Positions 46,172-58,290 of a DNA stretch of 64,000 bases are shown piece after piece; the stretch's first letter is position 1; each line of letters opens with the position of its first letter. Both the position numbers and the translations under genes were made by a program. The notes under the pieces were generated by a model. It had not been told where the DNA came from and did no database searches. It was given only the letters and a program-made list of their open reading frames with translations. The stretch covers positions 40,847,242-40,911,241 of the forward strand of contig OY856187.1 of the NCBI GenBank assembly GCA_963693315.1, read 5' to 3'. The stretch is from Diogma glabrata (taxonomy: Eukaryota > Arthropoda > Insecta > Diptera > Cylindrotomidae).

Positions 46172-47807
46172 GGTAGGGTCGCCAAATTTCGTCCCGGAAC
46201 GTAATTACGACCCCATCGGTTTCTTTTTTCCTGAATAGCGCCATCTAGTTTTCATACTTGTAATATAAAGTTACTTATGTCAGCCAGACATTTTAAAAGT
46301 TTAGCGGTGAAATGTTGCTCCTATGTTAAGTTATTTAAAAAAAGAAAAAAACTGTTCAAGGTGAGTTTTTTATTGAAATATTATCGGTATTGTTTAAAAA
46401 TTGATGTGTTTGACTTATTGAAACGAAATTTTGGCAAAATTTGTTGTTGTCGCTTATATTTAAATCGATCGATTGTAAGTTCATTTAGGTTATTTCATGT
46501 GTTTTTTGTTGAATGGAGGTTAACAAAACAATTGGCAAATTCTTAATATCGTCCCCTAACGTGAGCGTAATATCGCCCCGGGACGATATTTAGATCACTT
46601 TGTCATTTGTTGTGCACTGTTCTTAATATATATTTAATTTTTGGATGCCTGTTATGAAAAACCCGTACTCACAATTTTATCGCCTACTGTATTTAATGAA
46701 ATATTAAAACAAGAAATATTATTATATAAAATTACGTATGTATAGGTATAATAGAAATTATTTAAACTGAACTAAATTAAATATTCTTCCTTCTTCTACT
46801 CGAGCTGTCGAGGAGACATAATGTGTAAGAAAAATTGCTTATAAAAATAATTGTTTATAAAAATAAAAATGTGCTTGTAGTTTTGAAGTGTTTTGAAATA
46901 ATGTGTTTTATTGAAAGTTAAGCTGAAGGAAATCACTATTACTCCTATAAGCAAGTAGGAAGAGGCCCATGAACTAACCAGTTCATGACATGCCAACGAG
47001 AAAGCTGTGGGATCTGGAAGCAATGAAAAAGCCGTTGAAACTGTCCGAAATAAAGAAATGGGTTATAAAAAAGCAGTTAAGTTATTTAATGTTCCAAGAG
47101 CTACTTTGAAAGATTACGTAAAAAATTCTGATAAATCTATAGAAGATACAGTTTCTAGAAAAATGGGACGAAAACCAGTTTTGCCAATTGAATTTCCTAT
47201 TGGCCATCAGAAATAATATTCGATACAAACTAAAAACAAGCAGGATAAAAATGGATTAAGTTATTTATGGCTCGCCATCCTAACTTGTCATTTCACCAAC
47301 CAGTATCGTTATCTCGAGCTCGCGTACAAGGTTTTACTACAGAAAACGTAAAAGTTTTTTTTTCACATTTTGAAACCTTTTCGACATTTTTGACATTTTT
47401 TGACAGCTTTTTTTGACATTTTTGACATTTTGAATTACTTAAACTTTACTGAATTACTTTAATTTATCTGTGCAATTTGTTTGGAGAATTAGAAATACTT
47501 AAACAATTATATGATTACTAATAATTATTGTTAGAAATACAATTTAAGTTTTGTACTGATTATTGTGATCTCAATATCGTCCGCGGGACGTAATTAGGTG
47601 CCCAAAAATTTATTTTCAGAATTTCTACTTTTTTGTTAAAAACTGTTTTTGTAGAAATAGTAACAAAGTTATTGAATTTTGGATTATTTAAATAAATAAA
47701 GAAATATTGTAGCTAAACTTTGACCTTTTATTTATTACTTCACTTTTGATATTTTTTTCAAAATTATTTTTTTTACAAAAAGGGGACGTTATTTGGCGAC
47801 TGTACCC
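46172..47807 (+). mobile_element. Pogo-like DNA transposon with TA target duplication
   Basis: The ends are GGTAGGGTCGCCAAAT (left) and, read inward, GGGTACAGTCGCCAAAT (right), flanked by TA at 46170-46171 and 47808-47809. Subterminal repeats based on 'cgtcccgggacg' occur at 46192, 46548-46590 and 47577. The only recognisable gene piece is the DNA-binding half of a pogo-type transposase (46990-47390). The catalytic DDE region is missing, so the copy is internally deleted. Confidence 0.8.
46990..47390 (+). pseudogene. Pogo-type transposase, DNA-binding half only, frameshifted
   Basis: From ATG 46990 the product would begin MPTRK. After a one-base shift near 47003 it continues NEKAVETVRNKEMGYKKAVK, LFNVPRATLKDYVK and RKMGRKPVLP, the Psq-type helix-turn-helix that starts many insect pogo transposases. 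After a stop at 47214 another frame gives WIKLFMARHPNLSFHQPVSL, followed by SRARVQGFTTENVKVFF, the CENP-B-type second helix-turn-helix region. The DDE integrase domain is absent. The element around it has inverted ends and TA flanks, so this is its own decayed gene. Confidence 0.85.
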
Positions 47808-47809
47808 TA

Positions 47810-50149
47810 ATTTATGCAAATAATACAAAATCTTACTCGTACAAAAAATCTTGTATGCAATTCGGGCATAAAGCATCTTTTTTGCTTTCGAGTGATTGTT
47901 GCTCTCGGCTAACGCCACGAGCAACAATTTCACTCTCAAGCGGAAAAGACATAATTCACGCCCTTAATACATAAATAACTATTATTTTCATGCAACGTTT
48001 TTTTAAGAAATTGAAAAAAAATTTACTTACATATGTTTTTATTTTCATAGCCCTTTAGTTTTAATAGCGCATCAATAAATCGCCAACTAACATTCTATTT
48101 TGCGAATTTTATTCCTCAAGCAAACAACAACAAGAAATGGTACAGATAGTAACAACTATATAAACACCATAAAAGGAAGAGTTTGAAATTTATAGTCAAA
48201 CAACTTCAACAATTTTATCCTTTATTAAAACAACAATAATTCTTTTATCACCATTTACCACTGTAACTTACACTTGCCAAATTCAAAGAGATTACATTCT
48301 CCCTTTGGAATTGTTCTCTTATCCACTTACATAATAGCTGGGTATTTATTTAGACATGTAGATATTTTATTTGAAAATATCTTTTATTAAACGTTTATAC
48401 CAGAAGCACATTCAAGCTACAATAATATGATAACATATTTCATTCACTAATCTTTAACACTCATATACATTGCAAGTTGAAAAAAAAGTTATCAGCTTTT
48501 CAATTTATTAGCAAACCTTTTTTAGTACTCGTAAATAATTTATTGGTAAAGTTTTCCAAATTTAGAAAGTCAGACCTAATCGGGTTGTTTTTGATATATG
48601 CCCAACACTTTCTACTTCTAGGCATCTAATGGGATTTTTAATTTTTGTTTTATTAGCTTTTCATGTTTTTTGTTTGGTTATTTGAAAGTCCATAACCTAT
48701 ATATTTAATAATTTAGTTTATATAAATTTTCTAAAAAACATATTTTAACTTCTGTGGAAAATAAAAATTTCATTAGATTTCTTAATATATAATTTCGGTT
48801 AAGTGTAGTGTGTTTTTGTGATAGAGATTGCAAACGGTTTAAATTAATAGCTTACTATTTTGATTCGATCTTTAAAATATGAATTGCAATTTTTCAGAAA
48901 TTTATGATTGTGACAGACGAATAAAAAATATTTTCATTTTAACTGTTACTGCTCAGATATAAAAAATTCATTAAAACATAAAATTGAACATCGATACAAA
49001 AGCTATAAAAATCTAACAAACGAGATAAATTTCTGCTCCGCAACATGACAAACACAGAATTTTATCTGTTGACTTACGATTTTCACAGTAAAATTACATA
49101 TTTTCAAACGAAATAAAAGCTTTGTATCCGTGATTTATCTTAAGCTTGGTATCAAAATATCATGACGTCTACCAAAAGTAAAAAAATTGAAACAAAAATG
49201 TATTTATGTATTTTTTTTAGTAACGAGATGGATTTCTTCCATTTGATTTCAATATTAAAGAAACAAAATGTTATTATTTTATATGCTTATATGTAAATCG
49301 TACGGTTGGTACTGTAATAAAAAATGAATTTTATTATTCAAAAAACTATTTATGAAGATTCTACGTTCTGATGGAAAAAACCAATAACATGTAACGATAA
49401 TTTGTGTTCCTTATTCCGTCGGTTTAAATGAGCTTGAATAAACATAGTTAATGCAAGACGGTTTTATGAATGAAAAACCTATATCAATATTATGATGTTA
49501 TCCTAGTGAATAAAATTCCGATTTCAGAAGGAAGAAATATTTCTTTGAATTTATTAAATGTTAGTTATTGTTTTATATACTCGTGACGTTAGTATTACTT
49601 CTCTGGTTTGAAAGTGTAAACATAAAATCGCATCATGGAGCGGCATAAAATACGTAATTTGTATTAAAAAAGAAATTGGCTCTAATATCGAAAGTTGTGT
49701 TTGTTATAACGTTGTGAAAGTAATACTTTAATGTGATTTGCAAAAAAATAATGCACTATGGAATTGAAATTCATAAACAGCGGTAGAAAATTTCTTTGCT
49801 TTCAACAAAACAAGTACGAAGAAAGCTGAAACATCAGGCGTCAAACTATCAAAACTTCGGGATAGGTTAAGGTTTTGATTTTAGTTTTCGACTGTTAGAG
49901 AGGCTGTTTTTGTGAAATTTTTTATAGTTTTAAGCAGAAATGTACAATAAAATTATCTAAATATTATAAATTAACATAATATAATGGAATAATGCGAAAT
50001 GAGTATTTGCCAATTGTTCCCATTGTTTCTGCTATATATTAGAAATTCTAATTTTTCAAATACTAAAAATAAAGCACACTGGGCACACTATGTTGCCTAC
50101 ATTTCGATTCATAACATATATTAAACAAAAAACAAACTTCTCATATTAT
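47810..50149. other. AT-rich intergenic DNA with a small hairpin at 47883-47938
   Basis: At 47883-47938 'gagtgattgttgctctcggc' pairs with 'cacgagcaacaatttcactc', with GGCTAACGCC between them. It resembles the hairpin style of family A cores but is not the same sequence. No gene is seen in the rest. The 83-codon minus frame at 47688-47939 is chance. Confidence 0.55.
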
Positions 50150-52380
50150 ATTTTTTTTTTTTTTTTATTCAAAGTTAGGCATGTTTAGTGTTAATTATAA
50201 CAAATTATAAATTAACGTCTCTGAATATCCGAAGATACCATGCCAACTAGGGATAAGAATGGAATAAAAATTAAGATTCTCTGAGAAATTTATGAACGTT
50301 AACTTTAAAGCCTTGAGGATTAAATTCATCAGGAAAAACCCAGGAAGGTAAGGCATTCCAAAGATGAGAGACTCTGTTGAAAAAGTCACGTTGGAAGGCT
50401 ACAGTTCTACACCTAATTATTTGAACTGTAAAGGGATGCGCTGCTACGTTTGCTCTGGTGTGACGCGAAAGGTTTGCTGATTTAGGTAAAATCGATTTGA
50501 TCTCTTCAGAAGCTCGCTCATCCATAATATATTTATAAAATATAGTCAAATCAGCAACATTTCTTCTGTGCTGCAAGGAATCAAGACCGTTAGTAAGACT
50601 GGGGTTACCAATGAGTTTAATAGCTCTACGCTGTACAGAATCAAGGCAGTTGAGACTACTCAAGTAAGCTCCACCCCATATGTGAGAACAGTATTCCATG
50701 CAGGGACGTATAAAAGATTTATAAACTAAAAGAAGTTGTTCGCTATCGAAAAACTTACGACATCGCCCCAAAAATCCTAACTTTTGAACAGCATTCTTAG
50801 CCAGATTAAAAATATGAGAATTCCACTTCATATTATTTTCAATCTCAACTCCTAGAAGTCTGACAGACTCATTCTCTAAAAGATTTTTGGGGCCAAACGT
50901 TAATGGAAAAGGATTGGGTGTCGTTATCCTAGAAAAATGACAAACCTGTGTTTTGCTTGTATTGAATTCAACACTGTTAGCAATACCCCAATCCATAATT
51001 GTTTTAAGATCAGTGTTAAGGGAATCTATCAACTTTGATCTACACTCACTAAGCGCTAAGGGTGTATATAATTTAGGTGCTTCATGAGACGCATGAAGCG
51101 TGCTGTCATCAGCAAAACTATGTATAGGATGAACCGTTGAGTCCAACAAATCATTAATATAGATAAGAAAAAGAGTTGGTGACAAAGCGGAACCCTGAGG
51201 AACTCCTGCATTAGTTGAAAAAGTATTCGATGATACACCGACAACATTGACCCGAAACTTTCGATCAGATATAAAGCTCTGTGTCCAAGATATAAGCTGC
51301 TCGTCTAAACCATAGGATCTCAATTTGCATATAAGGTTGTTATGCCAAACTTTGTCAAATGCCTTGGAAATATCAAGAGCAACAGCGAATGTTTCTCCAA
51401 AGTTTTCAAGCGACTTGTTCCAGATATGAGTGACAAAAGACAGCAAATCTCCCGTCGCTCTTCCTTTTCGAAATCCATATTGTCTCTCATTAATTAATTT
51501 GGAAGACTCTAAGAAGCTCATTAAATTAAAATTGACATATTTCTCAAAAATTTTAGCAACTACCGATAAAATTGAAATGGGTCTGTAATTCGTAGGATCA
51601 GTCTTACTGCCCTTTTTTGAAACTGGCTGTACACTAGCCATTTTCCAAATTTCAGGAAAAATTCCTTTCTTATATGACAAATAGAAGATTTTAGTGAGGA
51701 TTGGTGCTAGCTCCCTAGCAAATGTTTTAAGTATAATCGGAGGAATAAAATCAGGGCCTGTTGCCTTGTTAGTATTGATTTTTAAAAGCATTTTTCGAAC
51801 AATGTTTTTCCGAAAAATTATCCGCCTCATTTTATAAGAAACTTTAGAAATAGGTTTAGGTTGGAAATTAGGTTCTTTTAAAGTAGAATTTAAAGAGAAA
51901 TAATGCCCAAGCAAATTAGCTTTCTCTTTTGGATCAATGATAGGGACATCTCTATTAACAAGAGGCGGTAGGGAAGATTTACAAAAGTTGCTTTGGACAG
52001 CCTTTGCGGCTTTATAGAAATTGCGTGAACCAGTCGGATGTTCTGCGAATTTAGATGCTTTTTTCCTATTAAATAGATGTTTCTCTTCATCTATTAACTT
52101 ACGACATAAATTTCTCTCTTTACGGTACTGTCTAAGGTTTTCATCGGTTTTGTTTTGATTATACTTTCGAAAAGCCTTTTATTTAACTTTTATAGCTTTT
52201 TTGCATTTACTAGAAAACCATAGATCAGTTTTTGGAATGATCAATTTATTAGGAATAAATCTGTGCATACCATCAATTACAGTTTCAGAAAAATTTGATG
52301 CAGCTATGTCTGGGTCTTGGCCGGTATTTATAGTACTACTCATTGTACCATAAAGCCATAAAAAGATTTATGTCAATTTT
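50150..52380 (-). mobile_element. 5'-truncated non-LTR retrotransposon (LINE, Jockey/CR1-like)
   Basis: On the minus strand it runs from about 52380 to an A tail of 16 or more residues (T run at 50151-50166). A 3' UTR of about 100 bp separates the stop codon from the tail. The 5' end is lost, since only the C-terminal part of ORF2 remains and no endonuclease is present. A target duplication could not be fixed. It is the best preserved retrotransposon in the window. The remnants at 33610-34340 and 34900-35492 are relatives. Confidence 0.88.
50271..52343 (-). pseudogene. LINE ORF2 fragment: reverse transcriptase and C-terminal domain
   Basis: The frame is open from 52343 to the stop at 50271 except for one TAA at 52179-52181, giving about 690 codons. 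An ATG at 51914 opens the longest uninterrupted part (547 codons). Counting from there, the RT motifs are KATGPD (49-54), YRPISILSVVAKIFEK (110-125), QYGFRKGRAT, LDISKAFDKVW (180-190), AGVPQGSALSPTLFLIYIND (236-255) and FADD (267-270, the catalytic pair). The C-terminal end has LDSVQRRAIKLIG and RVSHLWNALP, typical of Jockey/CR1-group ORF2. Upstream, KCKKAIKVK and NLRQYRKERNLCRKLI are the linker between endonuclease and RT. The enzyme would copy its own RNA at a nick, but without endonuclease it cannot act alone. Confidence 0.9.
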
Positions 52381-52444
52381 TTTAAATCATAGTAGCTCTT
52401 ACAAAATTGTGCATATTGAATCTCTTATGAAGTAGTTTTTTTCT

Positions 52445-52536
52445 CTGTAGCGAAAAATCATTTTCGCTAAACAACAAATTGATGTTGCTATAATATTTTC
52501 GTGTAATTTTATAAATTCTTTAAATCAAAGCAACCA
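52445..52536 (+). repeat. Dispersed repeat E, copy 2
   Basis: It shares 'aaaatcattttcgctaaaca', 'gttgctat.atattttcgtgt' and 'aaatcaaagcaacc' with 15573-15662. It ends exactly where the outer TIR element begins. Confidence 0.65.
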
Positions 52537-53322
52537 CACTGAAAAAAAATTGAAGGTTAAATACAAAAAAAATGGTCTGTTGAATTTATTTAAAGGACAA
52601 GTTATTTGATTTTCTATTGTTTTAACAAAAATGTTTGTTAATTGCCAGTTTTCAACAAACATGTTTGTTAAATATTTTTAACTACCTTTACAAGCAGTTC
52701 GTTGATTCATTCATTCATTTGTTGAATAAAATAGCCAAAAATCAAAAATATAAAACGTAAATATGAAAAAATTCCAGTACTAAGGACTTGAAATTTATAG
52801 TGAACTTAGTGAAAGTACAGCAAAAGAGAAATTTTTTGAAATAAAAAGCATAGTGTCAAGAAAAAGTGTGAAAGTATTTAATTAAATACCCTTTAAATAA
52901 TTAAATAATTAAAATACCTAAAAATGAGTGAGATTTTAGTGAGTTTCAGTGTTTCAAATTATTTGAATGTTCTAAAAAGTTAAGGAAAGTCAATAGTTTT
53001 GTTTTAAAGATGTCTATATAGGTAAACTTTGTTTCGGTAAATTTCAATTAAAATCATTATAGAAAAAATATAAGCACACATATTTAATAGTATTATAACA
53101 AAATATAAACTAATTATAACTTACTAATAGTTTTGGATATATAACAAAGGTGGCCAAGCTTCACTACACGTGGAGCCGCAGTACAATAATCTCTCGTTAC
53201 GAGAGCCAACATATAAAATAGAAAATTTCAAAAGTATCAGTTGTTTGGAAATATTTATTTTATTGATAAAACAAATATGTACTTATGGTTATAAATACAT
53301 ACAAATACATATTTAAATTTTG

Positions 53323-54790
53323 TTACATGACATACTTGCTGGTAGATGGCATGCTTGTTCGTAACTTGGCCGTGAATTTTCTGAAATCTGGTTCATAGTT
53401 AGTTAGCGCAGTACAAATTAATTCCGTTAAATGCTCATTTGTAAGTTGTGAACGGTGGTTTGATTTTATAAACTTCATTGTTGGAAAAAGTGATTCACAA
53501 CAATATGTTGTACCGAATATGGACAGTAATCTGGCAGCAGCTTTTTTCAAATTGAGGTACTTTGATTGAGACACTAGTTTCCAAAACTCATTTGATTTCA
53601 TCTTGAAAACTCATCTGATCATTGATCTTCCTGTAGCTCTAGTAATTCCATTTCTCGTGAGGCATTGCCAAATTCAAAATATAACAAGGAATCGATAAGC
53701 CCTCGTTTAATAATGTCAATCTCGAATAGATTTACAAGTAAATTAAGAGAAATATTCAGGTCATTAAATCGCAAGTGAAAGACTTTTAATAATTCTGCTA
53801 ATTTACTGTCGTATTCACTCAGTTTGTTATCATAACTTTTAGAGAGTCTGTTCTTCAGACGAGGAAAGTGGTTGAACCCTTTTGTTGTTAAATCTCGTTG
53901 AAAAAGTTGAATTTTTTTAATAAAACTCAGAATCGTTTGAATAAGATCAGTAATAACTTTATCTTTTCCTTGAAATGCTAGGTTGAGATTGCAGATGCTC
54001 CATTATATCAGTCAAAAACATACAGTCATTAATCCATTCATGATCCTTTAATTCCAGATAGTGTTTTCTTTTTCTTTGAGGAAATTTCTGATAGGTTCCA
54101 TTAAATCAACAAATCGGCTTAGAACATTATAACCATCGCACAAGGCAGTAAAATGTTATATCTTAAGGATGATCTTCAAGGTCCAGTGATTCGATAAAGT
54201 TCTTGAATTGGCGATGGGTTTTTGAATTCGTGCGAATATAGTTCACAATTTGTAGCACAGTTTTTATTACGTTTTCGCATTTAAAAATATTTTGAATCTA
54301 AATGTTCACGACGAACAATGCAATGAAGTGGCAAAAATTCGGGTTTTCTTGGATCATTTTTAATAGACCAATAAGGCCTACATTTTTTTTAACATTGCAG
54401 GTGCTTCGTCAGTTGCTACACTTACCAAATAATTCAGTGGAATACCTGTATCTAAGAATATATTATCAAGGGCACTCTTAATATCAATACCACGAGTAGT
54501 ATTTTTAAGTGCTACCAAATCCAATAGTTCTTCCTTTACGATTAAAGATTCGGAAACGTATCGGATAAATACAGCTAACTGTGGGGTGTCTTGTGTATCG
54601 ATTGATTTGTCAAGGGGTAAGCTGAAAGCTACACTATTTTTTACATATACTTGTAACCGCTGTAAATATCTTTACTTATTTCCGTAATACGTAGCTCAGT
54701 AGTATGACGTGATACTGGAACATTGCTAATTAATCTGTGCAATTTAATATTTAAAGGATCCAGCATTTTAAAGGATCAATCATAGAAAAA
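53323..54790 (-). pseudogene. hAT transposase remnant, GTF2IRD2/SCAND3-like
   Basis: Minus-strand pieces in order are LPLDKSIDTQDTPQLAVFIR (about 54620-54560), LLDLVALKNTTRGIDIKSAL, LVSVATDEAPAML (about 54420-54380), HEWINDCMFLTDIMEHL (about 54045-53990), LAFQGKDKVITDLIQTILSF and FNHFPRLKNRLSKSYDNKL. The last is the clean frame 53601-53323 (LKKAAARLLSIFGTTYCCES, TMKFIKSNHRSQLTNEHL), the hAT dimerisation domain. These are signatures of hAT proteins like GTF2IRD2, ZBED5 and SCAND3. Several frameshifts and stops, and loss of the N-terminal zinc-finger part, make it inactive. Coding sequence ends just before the inserted unit at 54943. Confidence 0.85.
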
Positions 54791-54942
54791 CAAACGAATC
54801 CAAAAGGAAAGACTTTTGATTTTGAGAAAGATTTTTGTGCATTAATTTGAGACAAATACGAAGTAAAGTAGTATCAAACTAAAACAAAGCCGCAAAAAAC
54901 TCCAACTCCATTATATTAAACAGCATTATAAATTATGTGTAT

Positions 54943-55939
54943 TGTAACGATCGCAATAATCGCAAAACAATAATAAAATCAAATTCCTCTTTGTTTTCAA
55001 TTCAATAGAAATGTATTACATTAATTTCCGTTCATTTTTACATTAATAGTACTTTTAAAATTTTCCCAACTTAACTGCTAATTGATTTTGAATATATTAT
55101 AAAAAGCCAACGAACGTACTAAATTTTTATTTCCAATACTAATGAACAGATGTCGTTGTTAATCATTGCTGAATTTTGAAGATTACCCGATTTTGTTTTG
55201 ACATCATAAGATGTCAAAAGCAAAAACACATTTTTTGCAATTTTAAAAAGATTCATTCCATTGTTGCTTTTCAAAAGAAAATGTTCAATTGTTTTTGTTA
55301 TTAAACATTAAATCAAAAAAAAAGTTAACACTGTTTTCATTAGTGTGTGATTTGGATTACATATATACATTTTTTCTGAAGTTTTTCATTCTTGTTTTCA
55401 TTAAGTTTTTTTACTTAATTTATCTTAAAAGAAATCTGCTTTATAAAAGTGGCAGTACATGAAGATAAAGTATCCAATGATGTTATCGAAAGTATGAATA
55501 GCAAGGATAACAGTGATCGAAGCTATTACCACAGTTAGAGACAATCGTTTGTTTGATGGTTTTTCCGGTTGTTGAAACCGCATGGATTCAAAGGCAGATA
55601 TATAAATGAAAAGTTAAAGGATCAAATGCAAGGTTCAATTGGGCATTTCGAACAACGAAGGTGTAATTCAACAGCAACAACTGATGTTCACAAATTAGTT
55701 CATCCAATATAATTAGTTGATCAAACGCTAGTCAAGGGAATTGAAAAATTAGAACCAGATCATCAATCAACAGTTAATAATTTAAGGTATTTATTGTAAA
55801 TATATATATATTAATTTTAGTTTAATTATTCTCTTTGGAATGTCAGGCTAAATATATAAAATTTAAGAGATTCCCAAATTTACGATTCGATTTTATCCCG
55901 GGTAAATTCCTTTTAAATATATTAGTTAACAAAGGTCCA
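54943..55939. repeat. 997-bp direct repeat, left copy (LTR-like)
   Basis: It begins TGTAACGATCGCAATAATCG and ends AACAAAGGTCCA. The copy at 59695-60691 has the same length and differs at very few positions. TG...CA ends and equal length are LTR-like, but no primer-binding site follows and no polypurine tract precedes the right copy in either orientation. Inside, 55470-55790 reads like decayed coding sequence on the plus strand (EDKVSNDVIESMNSKDNSD, LVDQTLVKGIEKLEPDHQS, with stops), which would be unusual for an LTR. Confidence 0.7.
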
Positions 55940-56475
55940 AAATAATAACTAGCGCTGAACAAAAGGGACCCGTTAGGTTAATTACAGTTATATTTCTTGT
56001 ATTTTTTTTAGATATATATATATAAATAATTTGGTGGGAAAATATTTTCCAGGTTGGGCGTTGGCAAGCCGGTTTTTTTTTTTTTGAAAAAACTTTTTTT
56101 TGTGTGGAACATCTTATATTATTATATTTATATATTTATATATTATTTGATTATTTCAATTCAGATTAATAGTTTGTTTTTCGCGTCGGTTTATTTAGCT
56201 AAATTTTGTTAAAAAGCTAGAGGAAAAAAATAAAGGTTTAGTTTCTAAGGTGTTCATGTGTATATTTATCATAAGTACTCTAAATTTATATTTTCAAAAA
56301 TTTAAAGAATTCCGCGTTTCTCTTTGTAAGTTTTAGGATAAACCAGTTGTGGTTTTTTTTGGTAATAGGGTGGTGGCAATCGGTTTGGGCCGTGGTTGTC
56401 AATCAGCTTTTTGTGTATCTTGAAATAAACCAGTTATTGGTTTCGTTTTGATTAGGAAATTATATATTTTGAATT

Positions 56476-57012
56476 TTGATAAGAATGTATACAATTATGA
56501 GGGGTCAGGGGTTGATAAGGAGGTGTCGGCCAGGTGGGTTTGAGCCCTGGATGAATGAGGTGGATGGGAGAGCGAATGAGGAGAGAAAAGAGAGAATGGT
56601 TGAGGCGAGGAATGTAGTGGATGGAATGATAAATGTGATTCTGGATGAGGTAAAACATAAAATATTTTTGGAATTGATGGATGATATTTACGAAGAAAAA
56701 TATGATGAGTTTCTGGATGATTTGATTTGTGAGATAGTGGATGAGGAGCTGAATGGAGTGGATGAGGAAGTGAATGTGGGCTGGCGTGAGAGGAGACGGG
56801 TCAAGAGAAACAGGAGCTCACACCTGAAGAGAAAGGAGAGGAGGAAGAAGGAGAAGGAGAGTCGCTTGGTCGTGGAGCTGGGAGCTTCCTCGACCAAGAG
56901 TACTCAAATAGAGGAGCTGGTTGAGGTGGTTCCCATCTCACCGACCATGCGACAGGTAGAGGAGTGGATTGGTCCACAGGAGGCCCCTGTCCCTCACTGT
57001 ATAATTAGTTAA
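56476..57012 (+). CDS. Unrecognised 178-residue charged protein
   Basis: I do not recognise this gene. The frame lies in markedly GC-richer DNA than its surroundings. The protein has three parts: an N-terminal third with CRPGGFEPWMNEVDGRANEE, an acidic middle predicted to be helical (LELMDDIYEEKYDEFLDDLI, VDEELNGVDEEVNVG), and a basic stretch (RRRVKRNRSSHLKRKERRKK) before a neutral tail ending in HCIIS. The basic run could be a nuclear-localisation or nucleic-acid-binding segment. No signal peptide or membrane segment is seen. ATGs at 56476, 56485 and 56497 are all possible starts. Its place between near-identical direct repeats suggests it belongs to a mobile unit, perhaps as a structural or accessory protein. 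Chance is unlikely given composition and length, but function is unknown. Confidence 0.5.
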   Translation: MIRMYTIMRGQGLIRRCRPGGFEPWMNEVDGRANEERKERMVEARNVVDGMINVILDEVKHKIFLELMDDIYEEKYDEFLDDLICEIVDEELNGVDEEVNVGWRERRRVKRNRSSHLKRKERRKKEKESRLVVELGASSTKSTQIEELVEVVPISPTMRQVEEWIGPQEAPVPHCIIS

Positions 57013-58024
57013 GTGGTTGCTTGTTTGAAAAAAAACCGTTTTGGGACAGCAATTTTTTTTGGAGATTGTTTTTTTGTGCTGTCATTTGCTTTTAGTAATA
57101 CTAATTGTTTTTTTTAATTTGGAAAAAAAAAACCGCTTTGGGGAAGCAGCTTTTTTTTTGAATTTTTTTTATGCTACCACGTACATATTGTACATATTTT
57201 TGGTATACTATTGTACATATCTTTTGTATATCCTGTACATATTTTTTTTTATATACATAGTACAATTTTTTGTACATAATGTATATTTATATTTGGTTAT
57301 ATATTGTACATATTTTTGGATGATGCAATTAATTTATATATGAAATTAATCGTATGTTTTTCTGATTGTGGTTAAGTCATGTTTCTATGAGTTTAGGATG
57401 TTATTAACGTAATAAAAGTTAACATTGACCAAACAGTTTTCAACGGTTTTATATAAGTTTAAATCTTTCGTCACTACTTTCAAAGTATTATTGGTCTGAG
57501 TTTATGGAAGTACAATTGAAAATAATTAATTCCCATCAACTTTATGGAGTGAGCCGGATCCAAATCAATATCTCTACATTTGTCATCATAATGATCCGCG
57601 GATGTACGTATACATATCTCGTATGAGTCCATTTTAGCTACCACCATTTTTTTTTTAGAATTATTTTTTCATTGCGATTAATTTTAAAAAAGTGGTATAA
57701 ATATAGAAATAATTATTTTTTAGCTAACATTTATTTTTGTTTTGGATACAATAAATAAAGCGAAAGATTTAACCTAAACAAATATATTAGAGTTAATAAC
57801 TTAAAAATTAGTAAGCTTAGTTTTGAATTTAAAATAATCGTAATTTTTTTTTAAATTACCAATTTATTATTTAGTCTGAAGATTAAATTTAATTAATTTC
57901 ATGTAAAACTTTATTAACACATATTATGTATTTCATGTTTCGATTTAGCATTTTTAAATAAGAAATTATTTAGATTATGGATAAGTTATATATTATTTAG
58001 GTTTATTGATTCACTTTTCCCAGC

Positions 58025-58290
58025 GGTAGGCCTAAAAAGCCATCCATGGGGCTTATCCCTTTAACATTGATGTCGTTCTTAGATCGCCTATGGCCATCGG
58101 GGTTATGCGATCGAAGAACATTGGTTTCTTCTCTTCATTCGGCGAGGAAGTCCTCAGGGACGAGGAGTGGTGTTGCTGTGTTGGTACTTAGGTGCAAACC
58201 AGTAATACCATTCTTTGCTCAGAGGCTTCTTCGGTGTAATGAAGAGAAGGACCAATTATACTTTTGCTTTCAGGATCAGAGGCTTCACCT
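58025..58290. other. GC-richer structured island inside the LTR-like unit
   Basis: The island contains inverted pairs (cttctcttcat/atgaagagaag, and shorter ones such as ggcctaaaaagcc). A 93-codon plus frame (58046-58327) crosses it but does not resemble a known domain. A structured RNA such as a packaging signal is possible. Confidence 0.35.

Noticed and set aside
57041..57343. 100-codon hydrophobic frame that looks like a membrane protein
   Set aside because: The hydrophobic and tyrosine-rich content comes from a 'tgtacatattttttgtata' repeat tract.
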